DNA from: JBBDYG01 sp040901765
GTDB taxonomy: Bacteria > Planctomycetota > Planctomycetia > Pirellulales > Lacipirellulaceae
Direction: 5' to 3'
Assembly (NCBI GenBank): GCA_040901765.1
Contig: JBBDYG010000066.1
Span: 1-26,399 of the forward strand
Length of the DNA: 26,399 nucleotides
Both the position numbers and the translations under genes were made by a program. This document shows, one piece after another, positions 15,233-22,124 of this stretch. Every line of letters starts with the position of its first letter. The stretch's first letter is position 1. A model generated the notes under the pieces. It saw nothing but the letters and a program-made list of their open reading frames with translations. It had not been told where the DNA came from and did no database searches.

Positions 15233-16339
15233 ATGCAGGAAATAGGACCGACCCCCATGTATGTGAGCTTTGTAGGCATATTCTTGCTGCTCTTTCTGTT
15301 GGGGGGCTTGGTCTTCGTCGCCGCCTTGGTGGCCAACCGCCGCACGCGCCCGTTTGCATTAACGTTGGTGGGCATTCTTGGCATTTTTGCAGTGGTAATG
15401 CTTGGTGCCTTGTGGTCGTTTCGCGTGGTTGCGCATCACGTGCCAGCGGGTGAAGTGATCGTGCCGATGGAGCGGATCAACACCTACCCGCCCCTGGCGG
15501 TCGCACCGATGCCGCCGTTGCCGCCATCCGCGATCGAGAACTTGCAAGTTTTAACTGCGCCACAGATCGATTTGGACGATGGAGTACTCGATGGCGACGA
15601 GGCAGTCGCGGCCGAAGTAAGCTTGGAATCGCCGGAGACACCCAAAGCGGAAGGCGAGAAGAGCGATGACGCAAGCGAGGCACCGAGCGATGAGGATAAC
15701 GCCGAATCGCCAAGTGAAGCGGCGGCGGTGGAGCCAACGGAAGAGCCAGAGAAGACAGAACCTAAGCCGGCACCGAAGGCCCCCGATTGGATCAACGCTC
15801 CGCCAAGCAGCGTCGGTGGCGTGTACCGGCAAGTGACTGCCGCGGGGCCGTGGAGTGATGCAGTCGACTGCCACCGCGGGGCCGATGACTTGGCCTACGC
15901 GGCCGTTCAGAAATACCTTGCCGAAATCGCCAGCGACGAGCTCCACGTTCCCTTGGTGAGCGTGCCCGAGCTAGCGAGGCTTGGCATCTCCAAGAACTGG
16001 ATTCGACAGAACGTCGTTTGTAGTCACCCCGAGCCATTCATTCAGACGACCCAATCGTCGGTCGGCCCGATGAATACGCTGTACACGCAGCTTGAGATTG
16101 ATCCCAACGACCAAGAGTTCATGCGCGAGCGGTGGCGGGATTATGTCCGCCGGGACCGAATCGCGGCGGTCGCGGCCGGTGGAAGCTTCTTGTTGGGGGG
16201 CATTGGGCTGCTGTTCGGCCTGCTGAAAATCGACACCTGGACCAAGGGCTACTACACCAAGCGGTTGTTTCTCGGCGTCCCCGCGGCGATAATCGGAGTT
16301 ATGCTCCTGCTTTTGAATTGGCATGAAAACATTTTCTAG
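15233..16339 (+). CDS. Four-TM protein with acidic low-complexity linker, unknown function
   Basis: I do not recognise the family of this 368-aa protein. Two N-terminal membrane segments (about residues 9-32 and 39-62) are followed by a Pro-rich stretch, then an acidic linker rich in Glu, Asp, Ser, Ala and Pro (about 110-185), a folded soluble part of about 110 residues (APDWINAPPSSVGGVYRQV to DPNDQEFMRERWRDYVR) and two C-terminal segments (AAGGSFLLGGIGLLFGLL and LFLGVPAAIIGVMLLLL). Start and end sides are predicted to be the same, which puts the linker and folded part in one compartment. The soluble part has VDCHRGADD and VVCSHPEPF, each with a Cys next to a His. A second ATG (15257) preceded by AATAGGA may be the true start. 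It follows the kinase by 24 bp, so both are probably made together; the Ser-rich acidic linker is a possible kinase target (inference). Confidence 0.72.
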   Translation: MQEIGPTPMYVSFVGIFLLLFLLGGLVFVAALVANRRTRPFALTLVGILGIFAVVMLGALWSFRVVAHHVPAGEVIVPMERINTYPPLAVAPMPPLPPSAIENLQVLTAPQIDLDDGVLDGDEAVAAEVSLESPETPKAEGEKSDDASEAPSDEDNAESPSEAAAVEPTEEPEKTEPKPAPKAPDWINAPPSSVGGVYRQVTAAGPWSDAVDCHRGADDLAYAAVQKYLAEIASDELHVPLVSVPELARLGISKNWIRQNVVCSHPEPFIQTTQSSVGPMNTLYTQLEIDPNDQEFMRERWRDYVRRDRIAAVAAGGSFLLGGIGLLFGLLKIDTWTKGYYTKRLFLGVPAAIIGVMLLLLNWHENIF

Positions 16340-16343
16340 CCAA

Positions 16344-16506
16344 ACCGCGGAAACGCAGAGCGCAGAGAAACAGAGAAACCGCTAATGTACGCTAATAGGA
16401 CGCTAATTTCTGGACTAAAGGCAATTGCAAAAGTCTATTAGCGTCGATTAGCGTCCATTAGCGGTTCACGTGGTTTTCTCTAAGCGTTCTCGGCGTCTCT
16501 GCGGTG
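16344..16506. repeat. Long imperfect palindrome with ACGCTAAT repeats
   Basis: The left arm (16344-16407) and the right arm (16437-16506) are near-complements over about 65 bp. The best core is 16377-16407 against 16437-16466, differing by one substitution and one indel, and each side carries three GCTAAT (or complementary ATTAGC) units. Outside the core both arms are CGCAGAG-rich. The element fills the gap between the four-TM gene and the sigma gene and ends 21 bp before the sigma start. The spacer is only about 29 bases, so the RNA could fold into one very long hairpin. Confidence 0.85.
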
Positions 16507-16527
16507 CTTTAACCCGATAAGCCGCCC

Positions 16528-17166
16528 ATGCCCGAGTCGCTGCATCCCGACACGCTGCTGGTGGATGAAATTCGCCGCGGCAAGCCGGACGCCTGGAATC
16601 GGTTGATCGCCGAGTACGAAGGACGCTTGTTGTCGTTCGTCGAGAGCCGGCTGCGCCGGCGGGCATCGAGCGAGGACGTGGTCCAGGAGACGTTTGTCGG
16701 TTTCTTAACCAGCCTACCCAACTACGATCGCCGCCGACCGCTCGAGAGCTGGCTGTTTTCCATCGCCGCTCACAAGTTGACCGATCATTTGCGTCGCGAA
16801 GGCCGCCGTCCGGCGCTGCCGCTTTCATCCACTTCCGGCTCGGACGGCCAGCGCGACTTGCCCGGCCCCGGCCGAGCAGCCAGCAGCATCGCCCGCAGCG
16901 GCGAACGCCGCGACCTGGAAGAGGCCGCACTAGCCGAGGCGCTTCGCGAGCAGATTACCCACTGGCGCGACAAGGGCGACTGGCAGAAAATCAAGTGCAT
17001 GGAGCTGTTGTTCGCCCGCGGCGCACCGAACAAAGACGTGGCCGATTGCCTGGGCGTGAGCGAACAGCAGGTGGCGAATTTCAAGTTTGATTTCCTCGCC
17101 CGTTTGCGAACCCTCGTCGGCCGCAGCGGATTGAACGAGGATGTGTTTCCGGAACTATATGAATGA
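16528..17166 (+). CDS. RNA polymerase sigma factor, ECF/sigma-70 family
   Basis: The product (212 aa) directs RNA polymerase to a specific promoter set. Region 2 is at about residues 20-92: DAWNRLIAEYEGRLLSFVESRL, ASSEDVVQETFVGFLTSL (the DVVQETF box of region 2.1-2.2) and PLESWLFSIAAHKLTDHLRREGR (region 2.3-2.4). Region 4 is at about 140-195 with the helix-turn-helix NKDVADCLGVSEQQVANFKFDFLARLR. The linker of about 45 residues between them (LPLSSTSGSDGQRDLPGPGRA then ASSIARSGER) is long and rich in Ser, Gly and Arg. That is unlike minimal ECF factors and might be a regulatory or phosphorylation site. The ATG at 16528 has no clear Shine-Dalgarno. It follows the kinase genes and precedes a putative anti-sigma gene. 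Confidence 0.92.
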   Translation: MPESLHPDTLLVDEIRRGKPDAWNRLIAEYEGRLLSFVESRLRRRASSEDVVQETFVGFLTSLPNYDRRRPLESWLFSIAAHKLTDHLRREGRRPALPLSSTSGSDGQRDLPGPGRAASSIARSGERRDLEEAALAEALREQITHWRDKGDWQKIKCMELLFARGAPNKDVADCLGVSEQQVANFKFDFLARLRTLVGRSGLNEDVFPELYE

Positions 17167-17176
17167 TAATGAATGG

Positions 17177-17302
17177 GTCGCGGATGAGCGCAGATTTAGC
17201 GGATGGACACCGATAGGATTCAAGAAAAAGTTGAAAACAGCGTTATCTCAGCAACCGGAATCCCTTCGGCGAACATCCGCTCAATCCGCGCCGATCCGCG
17301 AC
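17177..17302. repeat. Imperfect palindrome between sigma and anti-sigma-like genes
   Basis: A 29-base left arm (17177-17205, starting GTCGCGGATGAGCGCAGATT) matches the complement of 17274-17302 at 25 of 29 positions. Each arm also contains GCGGAT repeated at about 10-20 bp spacing. The right arm ends 12 bp before the next start codon. Confidence 0.85.
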
Positions 17303-17314
17303 TAATTATTCACA

Positions 17315-17722
17315 ATGGTAAGATTCACCACCACCGAACTCGAAGCGTATCTCGACGAATCGCTGCCGGCGGAGCGGATGGCGGCGATTGAGGCGGAGCT
17401 GCGCGCCAGTGATGCGCTGCGGCAATCGTTGATCGAGATCAACGGTCGTCGTGACGCGGGGGTCCATTCACTCGGCGACATTTGGCGTCGTCACCGGCTC
17501 TCTTGCCCCTCGCGCGAACAGCTTGGCAGTTACCTGCTGCAGATTCTCGACGAAGGCTGCGCCGACTATGTACAGTTTCACCTGGAAACGATCGAGTGCC
17601 GTCGCTGCCAGGCGAATCTCGAGGATCTGCAAGCGCAACAAGCCGAAGCCGATACGGCCGCGGTTGAATCGCGCCGTCGGCGGTACTTCCAGTCGAGCGT
17701 GGGACATTTACGGCCCGAGTAG
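17315..17722 (+). CDS. Small soluble anti-sigma-like protein with zinc motif
   Basis: The 135-aa product begins TTTELEAYLDESLPAERMAAIEAEL, the helical start typical of anti-sigma zinc-finger proteins, but with no metal ligands there. A second segment has Cys64, His89, Cys95 and Cys98 (HLETIECRRC, an H-x5-C-x2-C arrangement close to the H-x3-C-x2-C of ZAS/zf-HC2 domains). So it may bind zinc and the sigma factor encoded just upstream. Unlike most ZAS anti-sigma factors it has no membrane segment, so it should act in the cytoplasm, perhaps sensing redox or zinc or being controlled by the kinase/FHA proteins; this is inference. The TAG stop lies inside the next palindrome. The assignment rests on the partial motif and on position. 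Confidence 0.65.
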   Translation: MVRFTTTELEAYLDESLPAERMAAIEAELRASDALRQSLIEINGRRDAGVHSLGDIWRRHRLSCPSREQLGSYLLQILDEGCADYVQFHLETIECRRCQANLEDLQAQQAEADTAAVESRRRRYFQSSVGHLRPE

Positions 17723-17799
17723 GTCAGGCTGTGCCTGACGGTCTCGGCATAAAAGTACGTATTCTCGCGCCGCTGCGTGTCAGGCAGAGCCTGACCTAC
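17719..17799. terminator. Palindrome filling a convergent gap, probable bidirectional terminator
   Basis: Left arm 17719-17739 (GTAGGTCAGGCTGTGCCTGAC) pairs with 17779-17799, with one mismatch in 21. Each arm is also a hairpin on its own: GTCAGGC-TGT-GCCTGAC (17723-17739) and GTCAGGC-AGA-GCCTGAC (17779-17795). The left arm includes the TAG stop of the anti-sigma-like gene, and the right arm ends one base before the stop of the convergent glycosyltransferase, so the element occupies the entire gap. It lacks a T-run. Confidence 0.7.
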
Positions 17800-18912
17800 C
17801 TACGCGGCTCGTCTCAACGCCGGCGATTGGTCCAGCACGCGGCTGTAGATTCCTTCTAGCGACGCGAGGTAGCGGTTCCAACTGAAAAGGTCGAGCGCGC
17901 GATCGTGGCCTGCCAGTCCCATCGCTTGCGCCGACTCGCGATTGGTGAGCAATGTAAGGATTGCCTGAGCGATAGCGTGGCTATCGGCGACGTGGACCAG
18001 CAACCCCGTTTGGCCGTCGGAAATCGATTCCGGCGCTCCGCCTGAGCGGCAGGCGACGATTGGCTTGGCCGCCAATGCCGCTTCGGCATAAACGAGTGCG
18101 CATGGCTCGCGATGCGACGGCAGCGCGAACACGTCGATTGCGTTCATCAAGTCGGCGGCGTCGCGGCGGTAGCCGGTAAATCGCACCTGGCCTAAGAACC
18201 CTTGTTGCCGTGCGTATGTTTCTAGTTCGCCGCGCAGCTTGCCGGAGCCGACGATCCAGAACTGAGTTTGCGGAACTTCACGCAGCACGAGTGGGATCGC
18301 TCGAAACAGGTCGCGATAACCTTTCTTTTCCGACAAGTGCCCAAACGCCGCCACGACGGGCGTTGCTTTGTCGGCGCCGAATTCCGCCCGCACTTCGAGC
18401 GGATCGCGCTGCGGCTCGAATTCTTCCGGTGCAAGTGCGTTGTGGACGACCGTGATTCTATCGCCGGGGATTCCTTGCTCGACGAGGTCGTCCTTCACGG
18501 CATGGGAGACGGCCAGCAGATGGGATTGATGGCAATGCCAACTGGCGGAAGTGAAGCCATGCACGTGGCCAACCGACGGAAGACCGCCTAGCCGCGTGAG
18601 CCACCCGCTCCACCAACTGGCGGTCGATAGCGAGGAGTGAATAAGTTCGCAGCGATGGCGACGGGCCGCGCGGGACAGGACGCCAATCGCTGCGACATTG
18701 AGTTTGCCGCCGATCGGGAGCGGCTCCACCGGTTCGCCGCGGGCATGAAACTCGGCGATCGCCCGAGTCTTGCGCTGGACGACCGTATGCACGTAATGGC
18801 CTCGCCGCTGCAGCCGCTTGATCAGCCGCACGATCTGCATTTCCGCTCCCGACATGTGCGAGGGCGTTATCGCCTGCAGAATGCGGCGAGTTGTGATCGG
18901 CGCTGCGGGCAT
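17800..18912 (-). CDS. Glycosyltransferase family 4
   Basis: The product (370 aa, typical) is a GT-B retaining glycosyltransferase. The N-domain begins RRILQAITPSHMSGAEMQIV, whose GGAE-like SGAEMQ loop is typical of family 4, and carries ELIHSSLSTASWW. The C-domain has AAFGHLSEKKGYRDLF (the GRL-x5-KG nucleotide loop as GHLSEKKG), FWIVGSGKLRGELE, VRFTGYRRDAADLMNAIDVFALPS and EPCALVYAEAALAAKPIVACRSGGAPE, the last being the E-x7-E donor motif. Donor and acceptor are unknown. It lies 69 bp downstream of a DUF4254 gene; such genes are commonly found beside sugar transferases, suggesting a joint role in an envelope glycan. It is about 9 kb from the main polysaccharide locus. Confidence 0.92.
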   Translation of the reverse strand: MPAAPITTRRILQAITPSHMSGAEMQIVRLIKRLQRRGHYVHTVVQRKTRAIAEFHARGEPVEPLPIGGKLNVAAIGVLSRAARRHRCELIHSSLSTASWWSGWLTRLGGLPSVGHVHGFTSASWHCHQSHLLAVSHAVKDDLVEQGIPGDRITVVHNALAPEEFEPQRDPLEVRAEFGADKATPVVAAFGHLSEKKGYRDLFRAIPLVLREVPQTQFWIVGSGKLRGELETYARQQGFLGQVRFTGYRRDAADLMNAIDVFALPSHREPCALVYAEAALAAKPIVACRSGGAPESISDGQTGLLVHVADSHAIAQAILTLLTNRESAQAMGLAGHDRALDLFSWNRYLASLEGIYSRVLDQSPALRRAA

Positions 18913-18946
18913 AGCAGTAACCCCTGTAAGGTGACCGGAGCCGCAC

Positions 18947-18958
18947 CACCACGTGGTG
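18947..18958. promoter_or_regulatory. Perfect 12-bp palindrome CACCACGTGGTG
   Basis: A perfect palindrome in the 69-bp gap between the DUF4254 stop and the glycosyltransferase start. It could bind a dimeric regulator or form a small stem, but a single copy gives no real support. Confidence 0.3.
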
Positions 18959-18981
18959 CATGGATGCGCCGATCGGCAAGT

Positions 18982-19614
18982 TCAAACGGCAATTTTCTGG
19001 GCGGGGCGCTTGGGCGTTCGGTACAAGTACGGATTCAGCGAGGGGTCGTTGTACATCTTCATTTGGCGATAGACCTTCAGCAGCTTGCGGCCTCGACACA
19101 AGTCGCCCAGCAGTTCGGCCAGCGACTGCGACAGATCGGCGTGTTGCACGTGGCAGCGTGTCAGACGCTCGGCGACTCGTTCGCGATGGGCGTGGTCCAC
19201 GTCGTCGCGATCGAGTTGCTCTTCGAGGTGGTACATTCGCAGGGCCATGATCGAGAGTCGATCGATCGCGCTGCCAGGTGTTTCGGTGTTGAGCCGGGCA
19301 TCGGCCTCCGCCAGAACCCCCGCGCTGGTGAGCATATCGAGCAACGTTTCGTCGATCCGTTCGATGGCGTCGTTGCGTTGTTGGTTGTAGCTGTCGATGG
19401 CCCGCTTCACCACCGCAATACGAGTGTCGCTCACCTCGGAACTGCGAGCGATATCTTCTTCGTGCCACAACAGGAAATTGAACTGGTGCTGCTGGCATAC
19501 GAATGCTAGCAGGCCGGTGTAGGGGTTATCAAAATCGCGCTGATGCCAACGAACGACTGCACCTTGCTGCAAGTCGGTGATCTGGCGCACAAGCGCTTCG
19601 GTATCCAAGAGCAT
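18982..19614 (-). CDS. DUF4254 protein
   Basis: The 210-aa product matches the conserved pattern of DUF4254: NFLLWHEEDIARS (about residues 48-60), then VVKRAIDSYNQQRNDAIERIDETLL (from about 69), followed by a helical remainder with IDRLSIMALRMYHLEEQL and a basic C-terminus. The fold should be all-helical. No biochemical role is established to my knowledge, but the family is often encoded with glycosyltransferases of LPS or other envelope glycans, as here. The frame opens eight codons earlier with TTG (19638), but the ATG at 19614 has GGAAAGGA just upstream and starts MLLDTEALV, so it is preferred. Confidence 0.85.
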   Translation of the reverse strand: MLLDTEALVRQITDLQQGAVVRWHQRDFDNPYTGLLAFVCQQHQFNFLLWHEEDIARSSEVSDTRIAVVKRAIDSYNQQRNDAIERIDETLLDMLTSAGVLAEADARLNTETPGSAIDRLSIMALRMYHLEEQLDRDDVDHAHRERVAERLTRCHVQHADLSQSLAELLGDLCRGRKLLKVYRQMKMYNDPSLNPYLYRTPKRPAQKIAV

Positions 19615-19652
19615 CGAAGGAATCCTTTCCTGCGACAATTTGCGCGGAGCAC

Positions 19653-19686
19653 GGGCGGGTGAGCGAGCAGCGGCTGCCGCCCGCCC
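19653..19686 (-). terminator. Possible terminator of the dockerin/PEP-CTERM gene
   Basis: GGGCGGG (19653-19659) and CCCGCCC (19680-19686) form a 7-bp GC stem with a small CAGC/GCTG stem in the loop, about 80 bp after the stop of the minus-strand exported protein. No T-run follows on that strand, so intrinsic termination is uncertain. Confidence 0.35.
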
Positions 19687-19762
19687 AATTTATCGAGGGC
19701 GCGGATTTTAAGAAGAACACCATTGCGAAGCAAGGCGAGAATGTCGCGGAATCAGCGACGAG

Positions 19763-20878
19763 CTAACGCCGCCGATGCAGCGACAGCAATCCCACCGCAG
19801 CGAAAGCGAGGAGCGCCAAGCAAGTCGGTTCGGGAACCGCCGCAACTTCGGCCACCGAGACAAGAGAATTACCAAAATGGGCCATCCACACGCCATAGTC
19901 GCCGGCATCGACCACGCCATTCTGGTTGCCATCGGCAGCTAGAAATGTGTTCTCGCCCAACGTGTCCCGCCACACCGCGTAGTCCGCGGCATCGACGACG
20001 CCGTTGGCGTTGTAGTCGCCCAGTAGACCGCCAATATTGGCGAGTTCTAGCACGACGGTCGTGGGATTGTAATCGACGGTCCAATCATACAGAACGCCGC
20101 CCACATTGGTTGCATCCGGCAGGCTGGCAAACGTGCCGCTGACGCCCCCGACCGCGGTGAGGATGGTAAAGTCATCGCCGACCTGCGGTAGGAACATGCC
20201 AAATCCGGCGTTGATAAGGAGAACTTGCAATTGGCCACCAAGCGTGGCGGAGCCGAGCGTGGTGCTCACACTGTCGTGATCGCCGCCCAACAGGCCGCCG
20301 ATCTCGATTTGCAGGGTTCCGTTCGAGCCATTTTCGAACCGATCGACGAGAATCGTCCCGGCCTCTTCATCGATCACGAGCATCGCGTCGTTGCGCAAGC
20401 CGGCGTCGCCCAAGTTGATGCCGTCAGCGATTGTCATACGTCCGCCATTGCCGTTGATAAGCAGCCCGTCGCCGTTGAACGTGGCACCGGGGGCGATCAG
20501 TGTGTCGCCTCGCAATCGAAGTTGGGAACCGCCTCCACCAAAGTTCACCACGGCGGAACCGCCGAATGCAACGTCCGCCAGTATGCCGACTCGTGAATTG
20601 CTGATGTTAAGGACGCCGGTGACAGCCATCTCCGATCCGAAGACTCGATCGAAAAACAGCAGATTGTTTCCGGTGAGATTCAGCACCCCACCCATTTGCC
20701 ACGCGGCGTCGGGGTTGGCGAGGTTGACGGTGATTCGATTCAGGGCGCTGCCGGTGACGGTCATTTCGCCGTCGAAGCGATTGCCGGTCGCGCTTTCGAT
20801 TTTGTCGACGTTGAGCGTGAGGGGGCCGTTGATGGTCCAGGCCGACGAACCTTCGGAAACACCGTCGAGATCGAACAC
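19763..20878 (-). pseudogene. C-terminal part of frameshifted dockerin/PEP-CTERM exported protein
   Basis: This 371-codon frame continues the protein begun at 22083 after a frameshift near 21087; read without the shift it joins from about 21090 (DRIDVDANLDFLGQTTIAGG) through to the stop at 19763. It starts with no plausible initiation site of its own (the first start-like codon is an internal GTG). It contains beta-rich repeats with Asn/Gly/Thr-rich strands, then two dockerin-type-I-like calcium loops, DYNANGVVDAADYAVWRDTLG and (about 21 residues on) DGNQNGVVDAGDYGVWMAHFG, and ends with VPEPTCLALLAFAAVGLLSLHRRR. That tail is a PEP-CTERM sorting signal: motif, hydrophobic helix, basic end. The full protein would be exported, anchored or processed by an exosortase-type system and probably found at the cell surface. 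Confidence 0.8.
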
Positions 20879-22083
20879 GCCGCCGTTGATGACGGTCGCG
20901 CCGGAAACGGTGGCGTCGCCGTTCTGCCGGGCGACGCCGTCGATCGAGACCGTGCCCTCCCAGGTCGTGAGGCCATTGAAATCGGCAACGCCTTCGGCAA
21001 CGTTCTGGCTTGTCGTCGCGAAGGCTCCCCCGGCAATCGTCGTCTGCCCGAGGAAATCGAGGTTCGCGTCGACGTCGATACGGTCGCCGCATTTTGAAAT
21101 CGCAGCAGCCCGTCGCTAGCGACAAACACTTCGGCGTCCGGTTGGATGGTCGTCGGAGCGATGATCGCGGAATCAGTGCTCGCGCTGAGGGTTCCTTCGA
21201 GCGTAAAGTGACCACCACGAATTTCAGCGGCTCCCAACTGCTCCGGTCCGAACAGGCTGATGAAGCTTCCCGTCCCGGCCGTCCAGCCACCGGACAGGTT
21301 CATGTTCAGGAAGCCGCCTCCCACCATCATGATGTTTCCATTGAATTCGTCATGAAGCACGGTTCCATTGATTGTCAGGTTATCCGTCGCGGAACCGTCG
21401 AGAGTCGTTGAATTGAGCGCAATCGTGCTGTCGCCCAAGTCTCCATCGAGATCGATGAGAGCCGTGCCGAGTTGATTGATGACCATTCCATCGGAAGAGG
21501 GATCAAGATAGCCATCCACGACAAGCGCCCGTGCAGCGTTGCCATTCAAATTGATCACGCCAGACCCCCGCAGCTGACAGTTGTCGCAGACCGTCAATCG
21601 TTCGTCGACGTCGAGGATGGCTTGATCGGTTAGCCGTACTATTCCGAAGTCCGTTAAATTAAGTTGATCAACATCAAAGTCGGGATCGGAGCCGCCTTCA
21701 ATCAAGATCGTCGAAGGATAGTCGTCATTTCCGACGCTGTTCATTCCTGAGACGGTCACGTCACCGAGCACGAATACCCGGTGTCCGTTGGTGTTAAGTT
21801 GCATGCCATCGGTGATTTCAAGTCCGGCGACGACCACGTTCTGATCGACGTTGACATCGTGATTCTCGACGTTGTTGAGGTTGCCGATATAGGCGTTGTC
21901 GGCCATTTGGGGAACTCCGCCTGGTGTCCAAAGGAAGCTGTCAGACCAAACGCCAGTATTCCCGTTCCACGATTTATTGGCCGCTAGTGCGTAGTTGCTG
22001 TTCAGCACGAGGACGGACAACGCAATACATGCAAACCGATGCATTGCTATCGATGCCATTTTCGTTTCGTCTCTTCGAATCAT
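20761..22083 (-). pseudogene. N-terminal part of frameshifted dockerin/PEP-CTERM exported protein
   Basis: The 440-codon frame opens with a signal peptide (MHRFACIALSVLVLNSNYALA within residues 13-33, cleavage after ALA) and continues with the planctomycete-type exported beta-strand pattern: KSWNGNTGVWSDSFLWTPGGVP, ADNAYIGN, then many short Gly/Asn/Asp-rich strands such as VVVAGLEITDGMQLNTNG. The meaningful sequence ends at LLRFQNA (about 21090). After that the frame reads Arg/Ser/Thr-rich nonsense to 20761 while the sense continues in another frame. One missing G in the GCGGCGACC tract (+ strand 21086-21090) would restore one protein of about 770 aa. The start at 22083 has AGGA ten bases upstream. 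The gene diverges from the kinase-FGE gene across a gap of only about 40 bp. Confidence 0.8.
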
Positions 22084-22124
22084 CTCTTCTGTTCCTGTAC
22101 GGGGTCTTAATTGGAAAACGATCT

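Noticed and set aside
18947..18958. CACGTG core as an E-box
   Set aside because: Eukaryotic motif; in bacteria a 12-bp palindrome in GC-rich DNA alone is weak evidence.
18458..19498. 346-codon minus-strand frame across the glycosyltransferase and DUF4254 genes
   Set aside because: Arg/Ala/Ser-rich shadow overlapping two clear genes in another frame.
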